Source: an uncultured Hyphomonadaceae bacterium (GTDB lineage: Bacteria; Pseudomonadota; Alphaproteobacteria; Caulobacterales; Hyphomonadaceae). Taken from it: a DNA stretch of 64,000 nucleotides. Below, piece after piece: positions 46,059 to 54,970 of this stretch. The notes under the pieces were generated by a model, which was not told where the DNA came from, ran no database searches, and was given only the letters and a program-made list of their open reading frames with translations. Every line of letters begins with the position of its first letter. Position 1 is the stretch's first letter. The position numbers were made by a program, and so were the translations under genes. The stretch lies in assembly GCA_913057945.1 (NCBI GenBank), contig CAJXOF010000005.1:1-64000 (forward strand), in the 5' to 3' direction.

Positions 46059-47468
46059 GTGTCGAGATTAGTTGTTTATTCGAACCGGTTGCCCCTTGGA
46101 TCATCCCCGTCTGGAGGTCTCGTCGTCGCCCTCGGTAAAGCAATGGATCGGCGTGGTGGGGTCTGGATCGGGGCAAAGCTGGACGAAGACGAGACGACAG
46201 GACAAACACTCAAATCCTATGAAGGCGCAAGCTTCGACCGCTACGCCCTGCACCTCCCCGCTGAAGAGTACAATAATTATTATCTGGGCTACGCCAATTC
46301 GGTCCTGTGGCCGCTCTTCCACGGCCGCGCCGACCTGCTGGATGTGGCCGATGGACAACTCGCTGCCTATAGCAGCGTCAACCGGAAGATGGCCGAAGCG
46401 TCAGTCGATTTGCTGGAAGATGACGATGTCATCTGGATCCATGATTACCATTTCATCCCGCTGGCCGCCGAGTTGCGCAATCTCGGTGTGACCAATCCCA
46501 TCGGCTTCTTCCTGCACACCCCCTTTCCCTCCTCAAGCAATCTCCATGCTCTCTCCCACAAGGAACGCCTGCTCGACTGGCTCGCCGCCTATGATCTGGT
46601 CGGACTCCAGACACAGCGGGATGTCTCCGCCATGCTGGAAGTTTGCCGGACCATATTTGGCGGGCAGGTCCTGTCGGATGGACGAATCCGCTGCAGGGGC
46701 CAGGATATCTGGGCCGCCAGCTTTCCAATCGGGATCGATGTGGAAAAATTCCGGGAGACGGCGGAGTCACAGGAGGTCACCTCTCCCCAGATTGATCCAC
46801 GCCAGAAGCTGCTGATCGGGGTGGACCGGCTCGATTATTCAAAAGGCCTGCCCCACAAATTCCACGGCTTTCAGCGCTTCCTTGAGGGTCAGGACCAAGA
46901 CAGCGACCGGCTGACCTTGCTCCAGATCGCCTCGCCAACGCGGGAAGACGTCGAGGCGTATCAGGAAATCCGGCACGAACTCGAACAGATCACGGGCGAA
47001 GTGAATGGGGAATTTGCCGAACTCGGCTACATCCCCATCCAGTACATTCACCGGGCCGTGCCCCGCGACTATCTCGCAGGCCTCTATCGTCAGGCAGCCA
47101 TCGGACTCGTGACGCCTCTGATCGACGGGATGAATCTTGTGGCCAAGGAATATGTGGCCGCCCAGGACCCCGAAGACCCCGGCGTGCTGATCCTCTCAGA
47201 GTCAGCCGGCGCCGCCGAACAGCTTAAATGCGGCGCGCTCATCATCAATCCCTATGATCCGACCTCCATCGCAGAAGCGATCCGCAGGGCAGTTACCATG
47301 TCCTTGGAAGAGCGCATTGAGCGTCACCAGGCGATGTGGGCTGAGATATCGAAGCGGAATGTCTATTGGTGGACGGAAACCTTCCTCGACCGGCTCAACC
47401 GGAACGCAGCGTCCCGGCAGAGCCGGGACCGGTCACTTGCAGATCTGGAAACCGCGCTCCGGCGCTGA
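46059..47468 (+). CDS. otsA: Alpha,alpha-trehalose-phosphate synthase (OtsA)
   Basis: GT20 glycosyltransferase making trehalose 6-phosphate from UDP-glucose and glucose 6-phosphate, an osmo- and stress protectant pathway. The 469-residue protein begins with a GTG (46059; GATGAGGATACA upstream) and has VVYSNRLPLGSSPSGGLVVA, WIHDYHFIPLAAELRNLG, GVDRLDYSKGLPHKFHGFQR and the C-terminal donor-site region GMNLVAKEYVAAQDPEDPGV. The phosphatase gene otsB is not adjacent or in the window. Convergent with the small gene at 47478. Confidence 0.96.
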   Translation: MSRLVVYSNRLPLGSSPSGGLVVALGKAMDRRGGVWIGAKLDEDETTGQTLKSYEGASFDRYALHLPAEEYNNYYLGYANSVLWPLFHGRADLLDVADGQLAAYSSVNRKMAEASVDLLEDDDVIWIHDYHFIPLAAELRNLGVTNPIGFFLHTPFPSSSNLHALSHKERLLDWLAAYDLVGLQTQRDVSAMLEVCRTIFGGQVLSDGRIRCRGQDIWAASFPIGIDVEKFRETAESQEVTSPQIDPRQKLLIGVDRLDYSKGLPHKFHGFQRFLEGQDQDSDRLTLLQIASPTREDVEAYQEIRHELEQITGEVNGEFAELGYIPIQYIHRAVPRDYLAGLYRQAAIGLVTPLIDGMNLVAKEYVAAQDPEDPGVLILSESAGAAEQLKCGALIINPYDPTSIAEAIRRAVTMSLEERIERHQAMWAEISKRNVYWWTETFLDRLNRNAASRQSRDRSLADLETALRR

Positions 47469-47481
47469 CCTGAGAGGTCAG
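47465..47481. terminator. Weak hairpin between otsA and the 83-residue gene
   Basis: CTGACCT (47465-47471) and AGGTCAG (47475-47481) form a 7-bp stem with a three-base loop across the two convergent stop codons, without a clear T-tract. It may act as a shared but weak terminator. Confidence 0.3.
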
Positions 47482-47729
47482 GCTTCCTCCGCTTCATCAT
47501 CTTCGGTCGAATCTTCAATCATCTCGGGCAACTGCTCGGGACGAGCGCCCAAGGCCACGGGCTCATCATCCCCTTTGTAATGGCTCACCGGGTCTTCCTT
47601 CGGGGGCTCGACCGGCCCCTTGCCGGGCACCATTTGCGCGCGGCGCCGGTCGGCAGACTGTTGGATCTCTTCAGCTTCTTTCGCGGTCGTGCGGGGATAG
47701 CCGAGATGGTCGAGTGTCTTGCGTGTCAT
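47478..47729 (-). CDS. Small acidic hypothetical protein (83 residues)
   Basis: Not recognised. A basic N-terminus (MTRKTLDHLGYPRTTAKEAE) and helix lead to a proline-rich middle (GKGPVEPPKEDPVSHYKGDD) and an acidic tail ending EDSTEDDEAEEA. GAGGAGGTATTTCC is an excellent ribosome-binding site. It is 64 bases downstream of acr3 on the same strand, so may share its transcript, but has no arsenic-related motif. Confidence 0.65.
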   Translation of the reverse strand: MTRKTLDHLGYPRTTAKEAEEIQQSADRRRAQMVPGKGPVEPPKEDPVSHYKGDDEPVALGARPEQLPEMIEDSTEDDEAEEA

Positions 47730-47793
47730 GGAAATACCTCCTCAAAGAGGATCAACCCGGTTTCCGGTAATAGGTTGCATGCATGCCGCCCTC

Positions 47794-48816
47794 TCAGTTT
47801 TCCGGAAATGCACGCCGTGTACGGTTGGCAAAGGCGACGAGAGAAAGCATGACCGGCACCTCGACCAGCACACCCACCACGGTTGCAAGCGCGGCGCCGG
47901 AATTCAGGCCGAACAGGCTGATCGCGACCGCAACCGCCAGTTCGAAGAAGTTGGACGTGCCGATCAGGGCACACGGCGCCGCAATCCGGTGGGGCACCTT
48001 CCATGCCCAGGCGGCGCCATAGGCCAGCGCAAAGATGCCATAGGACTGGATCAGGATCGGCACCGCAATCAGGCCGATCACCATAGGGTCAGCTAGGATC
48101 ACCCGGCCCTGAAATCCAAACAGCAGGACGACCGTGGCCAGCAGGCCGATGACGGAGAATGGCTTCACCTGCGCGAGGAATCGCTCCAGCGCCACCTCCC
48201 CGCCGTTCCGAAGCAACAGGCTGCGGGTGATTACGCCGGCAACAAGCGGAATGACGACATAGAGTCCGACCGACAGAAGCAGGGTTTCCCACGGCACGCT
48301 GATATCGGTGACACCCAGAAGCACCGCCACGATGGGCGCAAAGGCAAAGACCATGACCGCATCATTCACGCTGACCTGGACCAGCGTATAGTTCGGGTCT
48401 CCGCGCGTCAGCTGCGACCAGATGAAGACCATGGCCGTGCACGGTGCGGCCCCGAGCAGGATCAGGCCCGCAATATAGCCATTGGCATCAGAAGTCGGGA
48501 TGAGATCCGCAAACACATAGCGGAAGAACAGGACGCCCAGTGCCGCCATGGTGAAGGGCTTGATAAGCCAGTTCACGACCAGGGTGATGATCAGGCCTTT
48601 CGGCTTGTCGCCCACATGTTTCAGCGTGGCAAAGTCCACACTGATCATCATCGGCCAGACCATGGCCCAGATCAGCAGCGCCACCGGAAAATTGACATTG
48701 GCATATTCCATCAAGGAGAGGGCGCCGAACACGCCCGGCACGAACTGGCCCAGACCAATGCCTGCGGCGATGGCCAAAACCACCCAGACGGAGAGATAGC
48801 GTTCAAAATTCCCCAT
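47794..48816 (-). CDS. acr3: Arsenite efflux transporter, ACR3 family
   Basis: Inner-membrane arsenite (possibly antimonite) extruder, 340 residues with about ten membrane segments. Characteristic: the conserved cysteine in [20 protein letters not shown] and the [18 protein letters not shown] region; also [29 protein letters not shown] before the ATG is its ribosome-binding site and overlaps the stop of an outer-membrane-protein remnant. ArsR-family gene is upstream on the same strand; no arsenate reductase gene is present nearby. Confidence 0.95.
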   Translation of the reverse strand: MGNFERYLSVWVVLAIAAGIGLGQFVPGVFGALSLMEYANVNFPVALLIWAMVWPMMISVDFATLKHVGDKPKGLIITLVVNWLIKPFTMAALGVLFFRYVFADLIPTSDANGYIAGLILLGAAPCTAMVFIWSQLTRGDPNYTLVQVSVNDAVMVFAFAPIVAVLLGVTDISVPWETLLLSVGLYVVIPLVAGVITRSLLLRNGGEVALERFLAQVKPFSVIGLLATVVLLFGFQGRVILADPMVIGLIAVPILIQSYGIFALAYGAAWAWKVPHRIAAPCALIGTSNFFELAVAVAISLFGLNSGAALATVVGVLVEVPVMLSLVAFANRTRRAFPEN

Positions 48817-48825
48817 GATGGCTCC

Positions 48826-48985
48826 TCAGAAGGTAAAGGTCAGTTGTGCGTAACCGAACAGTGTCCCATACTTTTCGGACCCTCTGACACACCTGCGGGA
48901 GAAACCAGCCCGGCCTCTGCCTCGGCCAATAAAATTCGTCACATCCGCACCCCCGTACCGCGCCCAATTTGCCATGTGGTTCCTG
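48826..48985 (-). pseudogene. C-terminal remnant of an outer-membrane beta-barrel protein
   Basis: Reading the reverse strand gives ARYGGADVTNFIG and, in the final frame, SEKYGTLFGYAQLTFTF followed by TGA (stop at 48826-48828), a terminal-Phe barrel strand as in TonB-dependent receptors and porins. The middle fits another frame better (AEAEAGLVSPAGVSEGPK), which implies frameshifts. No start or N-terminus remains. Its stop overlaps the acr3 ribosome-binding site, suggesting the lost gene was once translationally coupled to acr3. Confidence 0.5.
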
Positions 48986-48989
48986 GACA

Positions 48990-49400
48990 TTACCTGACCG
49001 AGAATCGAAGTGTCCCGCTCGTCTCAGCGGGAAGAATTGTCTGGCAAATCCCGCCCTCAAACGCGCCGAACGGACATGCCACGCCTTCCTCCATTAGCTT
49101 CAATGTGACCGGCGAGGCACCCGTCTGATAAGTGCAGGCGGCGCTTGAGACGTCGCGCACATACAACATGTCCGTGCTGGTTGAGCCGCGCCCCTTCACG
49201 CTCGCATTTGCCTGACCGCGGCCAGTGACGGCAACACAGTCGATATCCCAGTTTCCAGCGCCGCTGGCGCGCAACTCCAGATCACCGGTTGTGGCAGAGG
49301 TATCGCCCGTGGCCCGGACCGAGTCCGGCGCACCCACGCACGCGGCCAGTCCCAAGCTTGCCAAAGTGATAATGGCGTACGCCGTCAGTCCAGTTCGCAT
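48990..49400 (-). CDS. Hypothetical lipoprotein in the arsenic cluster
   Basis: 136 residues. A lipoprotein signal (ITLASLGLAAC, Cys ~21) precedes an unrecognised domain rich in small residues with four cysteines (NWDIDCVAVTGRGQA, AACTYQTGAS, GVACPFGAFEGGICQ), possibly two disulfides. CGGGAGGATGAC precedes the ATG. It sits between arsR and acr3 on the same strand, so periplasmic/outer-membrane arsenic handling is possible but unsupported by any motif. Confidence 0.65.
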   Translation of the reverse strand: MRTGLTAYAIITLASLGLAACVGAPDSVRATGDTSATTGDLELRASGAGNWDIDCVAVTGRGQANASVKGRGSTSTDMLYVRDVSSAACTYQTGASPVTLKLMEEGVACPFGAFEGGICQTILPAETSGTLRFSVR

Positions 49401-49475
49401 GTCATCCTCCCGTGCGAGTCTGGGAAGACCTTAGCGCGAGGAAAATATTACTTCAACATTCTATCGAATATTGAT

Positions 49476-49811
49476 CTAACAAACTGCTTTCGATTTCCTG
49501 GCGAGCGGATCGCACACTTCCGGATGACCGTGGCAGCAATTGTCCACGAGCACCGAGAGCAACTGGTTCACCCCGTCAATCCGGGCCGTATAAATCATCC
49601 GGCGCCCATCTCGCGTCACGCTGACCAGCCCGGAATTCACCAATATGTTGAGATGTCCCGACAGCTTGTTTGGCGCGATGTCCAGATGTTCGGCAATGGC
49701 ACCTGCCTGCAAACCCTCCGGCCCCGCTTCCATGAGTGCCCGGAACGTAAGCAGCCGGGTCTCCTGCCCAAGCGCGGAGAGCTGTTTCAGCGTGTCGGTC
49801 AGATCAGTCAT
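49476..49811 (-). CDS. arsR: ArsR-family transcriptional regulator
   Basis: 111-residue metal-sensing repressor with a winged HTH (GAIAEHLDIAPNKLSGHLNI then LVNSGLVSVTRDGRRMIYTA). The usual alpha3 ELCVC metal site is absent; instead a C-terminal cysteine set (DNCCHGHPEVC) resembles the alternative As(III) site type seen in some ArsR proteins. It is first in the cluster arsR, lipoprotein, acr3, and probably represses it when arsenite is absent. Confidence 0.9.
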   Translation of the reverse strand: MTDLTDTLKQLSALGQETRLLTFRALMEAGPEGLQAGAIAEHLDIAPNKLSGHLNILVNSGLVSVTRDGRRMIYTARIDGVNQLLSVLVDNCCHGHPEVCDPLARKSKAVC

Positions 49812-50280
49812 GCTGGCGACTCTACCGCGTTTGGGCCGCGTGTACAGAACGGCGTGAAAGGGACTTTCAGCGTGACAGGCTGGGAACAGCCGTCACTCTA
49901 GGGGAACGTCATCATTCCCACTCGATAATGAACGAAGCGAACTTTAGTCTCGATGCTTCGGACATGATCATCGAGATAAAAGAACCCCAGCCTGTGGAAA
50001 TTGCCCGGCTGCATCTCGACACACGCTCTTCACCTACTTCCACCTGCCCCCGACCCGGAACAGACACGCGGGCACGTCAATTCCGGAGTCACGTATATTG
50101 CCTGTGGAACGGTTACCGACCGGTTTGGTGAAACTTAGAAAAGATGAGTACTCTTCAAAAATAAAGTCCCATTAAGTCATTGAACTTAATAGAATTTATA
50201 GTATCCATCAAAAGGCGTTGAAATGATATAATCATTCTCATTCATTGATCTATGATCCCAAATCCCAACCTGTAATCAGC
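49812..50280. other. Intergenic region between arsR and the GNAT gene
   Basis: About 470 bases with divergent genes. The right half (50130-50250) is clearly AT-rich compared with the surroundings and contains TATAAT-like sequence and a palindrome at 50221. The left half holds only short open frames without similarity. Confidence 0.4.
50221..50235. promoter_or_regulatory. Candidate operator (Fur-like palindrome)
   Basis: Perfect palindrome AATGAT-ATA-ATCATT, 46 bases before the GNAT start and followed by CTCATTCATT, which resembles repeats of the GATAAT/ATTATC hexamers of Fur boxes. It overlaps a TATAAT-like -10, where a repressor would act. Short AT-rich palindromes arise by chance, so this is tentative. 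Confidence 0.35.
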
Positions 50281-50922
50281 ATGACTTCATCCTATCGGCT
50301 AACCAATCTTTCCGCCTACCCGAATAAATTCGAGGAAGCCTTCAGCATTTACGAAGCTTCGTTGCCGGCATCCGAACGGAAAAATCGGGATGACATATTC
50401 AAGCTGCTTGCACGGGAAGACTATGCGGTAACTGTCTTGGAAATGAATGATCGCGTAATCGGGTTCTCGATTGTTTTCCTGCCTCATCGGCACCCAATTG
50501 GCCTACTGGAGTACATGGCAACCGATCAGGCACACCGAAATATGGGCATGGGAGAGATTATGTTTGAGCACGCCCTAAGTCTGTGCGCGGGACGTGTACT
50601 TTTGGTCGAGGTCGAAGCGGAATTCGGTTCACCCGCGGCGCGCAAGCTGCAAAGACGCAGGCAGGACTATTATCTGCGACTAGGGTGCAAGCCTCTCGTC
50701 GGCCTGGCGTATAGAATGCCTCAACTCCAAGCGTCGCCGCCCCCTGCACTCAATCTAATGTGCCATCCTAATGGAAATCAGGTAAATGTCTCAAAAGAAC
50801 TGCTCCGCGATTGGATCGCGTGTCTCTATTCCGGTGTCTATGGCTGCACCGATAGCGACGATATCATCGATGACATGTTCGCAAACTGGTCACAGCGCGA
50901 ACAGGAAAACGGCTTTATCTAG
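50281..50922 (+). CDS. GNAT-family acetyltransferase with C-terminal extension
   Basis: 213 residues. The first 140 form a GNAT domain: DYAVTVLEMNDRVIGFSIVF, then LLEYMATDQAHRNMGMGEIM (acyl-CoA loop Q-x-x-R-N-M-G-M-G) and a final helix DYYLRLGCKPLVG. The last ~70 residues (from PPPALNLMCHPNGNQV) have no family match. I chose ATG 50281; an upstream TTG frame to 50245 is weaker. By eye its base composition is less GC-rich than its neighbours, hinting at recent acquisition. Confidence 0.8.
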   Translation: MTSSYRLTNLSAYPNKFEEAFSIYEASLPASERKNRDDIFKLLAREDYAVTVLEMNDRVIGFSIVFLPHRHPIGLLEYMATDQAHRNMGMGEIMFEHALSLCAGRVLLVEVEAEFGSPAARKLQRRRQDYYLRLGCKPLVGLAYRMPQLQASPPPALNLMCHPNGNQVNVSKELLRDWIACLYSGVYGCTDSDDIIDDMFANWSQREQENGFI

Positions 50923-51021
50923 CTCCGTTTTTACGCGCCGGGACAGGACGCCAGAACGGGAAGATGCACTTTCCCGGTGCGAAGTCGCGCAATGGATTTC
51001 GCACCGGGAAATCATCCCACA

Positions 51022-51489
51022 TTACTCTGCGGGAGCCGGATCATCCACGGCCGTGTCGGTCACAATCTTCCAGGCACCATCTACCTTGCGCCACACGGTT
51101 ACATAATCTCCCGTTGTATCCGGGTCCCCGTCCACAACAAAGCTGCCCCAGGTGATTCCCAGATCGGCACTGCTTGCGCCCATCGCACCAACGGGCTGCC
51201 AGTGAACGGGCGAAGGAACCGCATCTAGCTGGCGCTCTGCCATGATCGCTTTCTGGCCCGTGAGGAATCCATCACCCGCTTCAATCATGAAACCCTGTTC
51301 AAAATCCACATATTCCAGTGACGCTGCCTTGTACCCATGCGCGAGATTATAGGCTTCGTATGCCCTGTCTGCCGCCAAAAGCTCCTCTTCGACCTGTTCG
51401 GCAGGGATTGGAAGACTGGCGCAGGCAGTCAGGCCAATTGTAAAGCTCAAAACTGCCGTGGCACGCAACATAGTGACAATGGGATTCAT
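51022..51489 (-). CDS. SnoaL-like lipoprotein (DUF4440-type)
   Basis: 155-residue exported lipoprotein: signal with lipobox IGLTACAS (Cys ~21), then a cone-shaped NTF2-like fold: EELLAADRAYEAYNLAHGYK, FEQGFMIEAGDGFLTGQKAI and a C-terminal ITWGSFVVDGDPDTTGDYVT then VWRKVDGAWKIVTDTAVD, the typical SnoaL end. Such proteins bind small hydrophobic ligands; function unknown. Start ATG 51489 follows GAGAGTCTT. Divergent from the propeller-amidohydrolase. Confidence 0.8.
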   Translation of the reverse strand: MNPIVTMLRATAVLSFTIGLTACASLPIPAEQVEEELLAADRAYEAYNLAHGYKAASLEYVDFEQGFMIEAGDGFLTGQKAIMAERQLDAVPSPVHWQPVGAMGASSADLGITWGSFVVDGDPDTTGDYVTVWRKVDGAWKIVTDTAVDDPAPAE

Positions 51490-51649
51490 AAGACTCTCCT
51501 CTTTCAGACACAATGTAACGGCGGCCGAGCGTGAGGGGCACTGCGTTTTAAGGCAAGGTTGGTGCGCCCATATCACCAGCCAGCCGATAGTTTGCATCAC
51601 CCGGTAAATCTATAGGGTGCTATCCTGCACACAGTAGGAGGAAACCATC

Positions 51650-54600
51650 ATGCACATCCGCTCACTGATCTTATTCATGCTTGCTTCGGCGACGGGAACG
51701 GGCCACGTGCTGGCTCAAACCTCAATCCCCGAAAAATCCGATGCGAAGATTGTTACGTTCGAGCTTTCCGAAGGCTCATGGATGAGTTTGGACATCAGTC
51801 CTGATGGCAAGACACTCATGTTCGACCTTCTGAACGATATTTACAGAATGCCCGCCTCAGGTGGGCCTGCAGTTGCAGTCCACCAAGGCCCCGCAACACA
51901 ACGCAGTCCCCAATTCAGCCCAGACGGGCAGTTTATCGTTTATCTCAGCGATGAAAGCGGCGCCGACAATGTCTGGATTTCCCGAGCGGATGGCAGCGAC
52001 GCCCGTCAGATTACTCATGAAACCCACGCAATGGTCGCTGGACCCGCCTGGTCCCCGGATGGAGAATCCATTGCAGCGGTCCTGACCTATTCAGACATCT
52101 TCCGGGTTCGCAATTCAGAGATCCATCTCTATTCGCTAGATGGAACATCGGACACAGTAATCGTGCCCCCACCCGAGAGCGGTAAAGATGTCCAGGAGCC
52201 GCGCTTCGCCCCGAATGGTGTCGATCTCTATTACACAGAGCGAATCAGCGGCGATCACTATGTGTACATGAATACGGGCGCAAAGAATTTCGCTATCAAC
52301 CGGATCGATCTTGAGAGAGCTCACCTCGATGGTGATGAAAGGCGTGCCGGAAATAGGTCCAGCCGAGACCGGCACCCTGCTCATCATTCAGACCGACGCA
52401 ACCCGAAGCGGCGGGTTATTTCAGGGTTTGGCGGCGCGACAACCCCTCAAATCTCACCAGACGGAAAATCCATCGCCTTCATCCGGCGGCTTGGCGCGAA
52501 GACGGTCCTGTTCGTCAAGGATCTGGGCACGGGCGAGGAACGGCCAATATTTCAAAACCTCGGACGCGACCTGCACGGAGATTACCTGCCTCAAGAGCAC
52601 TACTACCCTGCGTTCGACTGGTTCCCCGACAATCGCAACATTGCCATCTGGGCAAAAGGCAAGCTTCTCCGGATTGACACGCAGACTGCGGATGCAACGA
52701 ACATTCCCTTTCGGTTGACAGCACGCCACGAAATTCAACCCGCCATCCGTGTGCGTCAGGATCTAGCGCCAGAGCAAGTTGATGTTCGCACGATCCGGCA
52801 ATTGGCGCCGGCGCCATCTGGCGATGTGATGCTGTTCAGGGCTCTGGGGAAACTTTGGCAAGTCAACATGGACTCGCGGAATGCGCCTGTACGTCTGACC
52901 AATTCCGACTCTTCAGAGTCAGAACCCGCCTGGTCTGCCGACGGACAAAAGATTGCTTATGTCAGCTGGCAGGACGAAACTGGTAGTCGGTTGATTGTTC
53001 ACGACGCAGCAACCGGTGCAGAAACCATCCTGGTTGAGAGCCTTGCCGTGATAAGGCAACCTCGCTTTTCCAATTCCGGCGACCAGATTGCCTACCGCAT
53101 CATGGACCCTGACCCGTCTCTGAATGCAGCCGGGCCGGAAACCGGTCTCTACATCGTGGACACCGCCGGAGGGACAGCCCAGCATCTCGCCTCCGCCTCG
53201 GGTGTCGCAGGATTTTCCGCAGACGACCGCCGTATTTTCCATTTTGCGGAACCCCAGTTTCGCAAGCGCCGTGCATCCGTCCTAATGAGCATCCAGGTGG
53301 ACGGAAGTGACCTGCAGGAACACGCGATCGCTGAGACCGCGGACATACGAAATCTTGCTCTCAGCCCAGACGGAAAATGGCTTGGCTTCAAATACCACAA
53401 CCGTCCCTATGTCATGCCGTTCGAAATAAAAGATGCTCCTCTTGTCCTGTCACCTGAAGACAATCCAGACGTCAGGTTGCTCAGTGAAGTAGGTGGATAC
53501 GAGATGAGCTGGGCAAGCGACTCCTCCCGTTTGTACTGGACTTTGGGGGCCGATATTCACTCCACCTCTCCCGAGGCCAGCGGTGCGAGGGAAGACGTTT
53601 TCACCGTCTCCATCCAAACGCCTGCGGACAAACCGGAGGGCGTGGTCGCCTTTGTAGGCGGCAAGATCGTGCCAATTGTCGGTGATGTGATCGAGGACGG
53701 AACGGTCATTGTCGAAGGCAATCGTATCGCAGCTGTTGGGCTTCGTAAAAAGATCAGTGTCCCCAAGCATGCCACCCGTATAGATATCCGCGGCAAGACG
53801 CTTATGCCGGGTCTGTTCGATGCGCACGGCCACATCGATTGCTGTTTCCGGGCTGGAACGATGCCCCAGCAACAACCCACAAGATATGCCGCCCTTGCCT
53901 ATGGCATCACAACCAATTTCGATCCCTACTCAAATGATCTTATGTCCTATGAGAGTAGCGAAATGACTCAGGCCGGCCTGTTGGTAGGCCCGCGGTGGCT
54001 CAAATCCGGACAGGTAGTGCATGGGCTCGAAGCGCGTACCGACGGGGTTTACCATCCCCTGTCCTCACTTGAGGATGCTCGCAATGTATTGAAACGGCGC
54101 GAAGCGCTGGGCCCTTCAGTCCTGAAGAGCTACAAGCTGTCGACGCGAGCCCAACGCCAACGCCTGCTACAGGCTGCCCGCGAGTATGGATACATGGTGG
54201 ACGGAGAGGGCGCCGGCCAGTTCTACACCAATATCGGCATGATCCTGGATGGACACACCAACCTCGAACACAATCTGCCAGTCGCGACATATTACGATGA
54301 TCTCCAGCAGCTGATTGCGGCTGCTGATACGTCACTGACACCGACGCTGATTGTTGTATTTGGCGAACTGTTCGGCGAAAACTTTATCTACGAAAATGAA
54401 CGACCCTGGACGGACGAGAAGGCGCAGACCTTCATTCCAGACGTCAACAATGCCTACAACCCGATTGCCGGACCGGGCGGCGCGTCCTTGCAGACGCGTG
54501 GCATGCACTCAATCCATGTGGCGGACGAGATCTACGACATTGGCTTCCGGTCAGTTGGCCGCTCTGTCACCAAGCTCGACAAGGCGGGTGTGACTGTGAA

Positions 54601-54970
54601 TATCGGATCCCACGGGCAAGCATCCGGATTGGCGATGCACTGGGAAATGCTCTTGATGGCTGAAGGCGGCATGGCGCCAATGGACATCCTGCGGGCCGCG
54701 ACCTTGAACGGTGCGAAAACCTACGGGCTCGACCATCAAATGGGATCCATTGAACCCGGAAAGCTGGCGGACATAATCGTTCTGGACGAAGACCCGACGG
54801 GTGACATCCGCAACACTAACAGCGTTCGTTATACCATGGTGAATGGCAGGCTGTACGATGCCTACACCATGAACGAGATCGGTAATTATGACCGCCCACG
54901 CCACAAATTTTATTGGGAAATGCTTCCCACGAACGGAATAGATTGGAAATCAACATGGTCTGGCGAATAG
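51650..54970 (+). CDS. Secreted TolB-like propeller / amidohydrolase fusion
   Basis: 1106 residues. Signal peptide MHIRSLILFMLASATGTGHV ends near LAQ. Residues ~30-640 are TolB-type propeller blades (ISPDGKTLMFDLLNDIYRMP; SPDGQFIVYLSDESGADNVW; ISPDGKSIAFIRRLGAKTVL). Residues ~680-1100 are an amidohydrolase barrel (GKTLMPGLFDAHGHIDCCF with HxH, DGHTNLEHNLP and IGSHGQASGLAMHWEM, LADIIVLDEDPTGDIRNTNS). Such proteins are exported peptidases or cyclic-amide hydrolases of unknown substrate. Residues ~222-257 look translated in the wrong frame (see findings). AGTAGGAGGAAACCATC precedes the ATG. Overlaps the next gene by 16 bases. Confidence 0.85.
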   Translation: MHIRSLILFMLASATGTGHVLAQTSIPEKSDAKIVTFELSEGSWMSLDISPDGKTLMFDLLNDIYRMPASGGPAVAVHQGPATQRSPQFSPDGQFIVYLSDESGADNVWISRADGSDARQITHETHAMVAGPAWSPDGESIAAVLTYSDIFRVRNSEIHLYSLDGTSDTVIVPPPESGKDVQEPRFAPNGVDLYYTERISGDHYVYMNTGAKNFAINRIDLERAHLDGDERRAGNRSSRDRHPAHHSDRRNPKRRVISGFGGATTPQISPDGKSIAFIRRLGAKTVLFVKDLGTGEERPIFQNLGRDLHGDYLPQEHYYPAFDWFPDNRNIAIWAKGKLLRIDTQTADATNIPFRLTARHEIQPAIRVRQDLAPEQVDVRTIRQLAPAPSGDVMLFRALGKLWQVNMDSRNAPVRLTNSDSSESEPAWSADGQKIAYVSWQDETGSRLIVHDAATGAETILVESLAVIRQPRFSNSGDQIAYRIMDPDPSLNAAGPETGLYIVDTAGGTAQHLASASGVAGFSADDRRIFHFAEPQFRKRRASVLMSIQVDGSDLQEHAIAETADIRNLALSPDGKWLGFKYHNRPYVMPFEIKDAPLVLSPEDNPDVRLLSEVGGYEMSWASDSSRLYWTLGADIHSTSPEASGAREDVFTVSIQTPADKPEGVVAFVGGKIVPIVGDVIEDGTVIVEGNRIAAVGLRKKISVPKHATRIDIRGKTLMPGLFDAHGHIDCCFRAGTMPQQQPTRYAALAYGITTNFDPYSNDLMSYESSEMTQAGLLVGPRWLKSGQVVHGLEARTDGVYHPLSSLEDARNVLKRREALGPSVLKSYKLSTRAQRQRLLQAAREYGYMVDGEGAGQFYTNIGMILDGHTNLEHNLPVATYYDDLQQLIAAADTSLTPTLIVVFGELFGENFIYENERPWTDEKAQTFIPDVNNAYNPIAGPGGASLQTRGMHSIHVADEIYDIGFRSVGRSVTKLDKAGVTVNIGSHGQASGLAMHWEMLLMAEGGMAPMDILRAATLNGAKTYGLDHQMGSIEPGKLADIIVLDEDPTGDIRNTNSVRYTMVNGRLYDAYTMNEIGNYDRPRHKFYWEMLPTNGIDWKSTWSGE

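Noticed and set aside
49928-50131. A 67-codon open frame between arsR and the GNAT gene
   Set aside because: No ribosome-binding site, no similarity, odd composition (Arg/Thr/Pro-rich); most likely noncoding.
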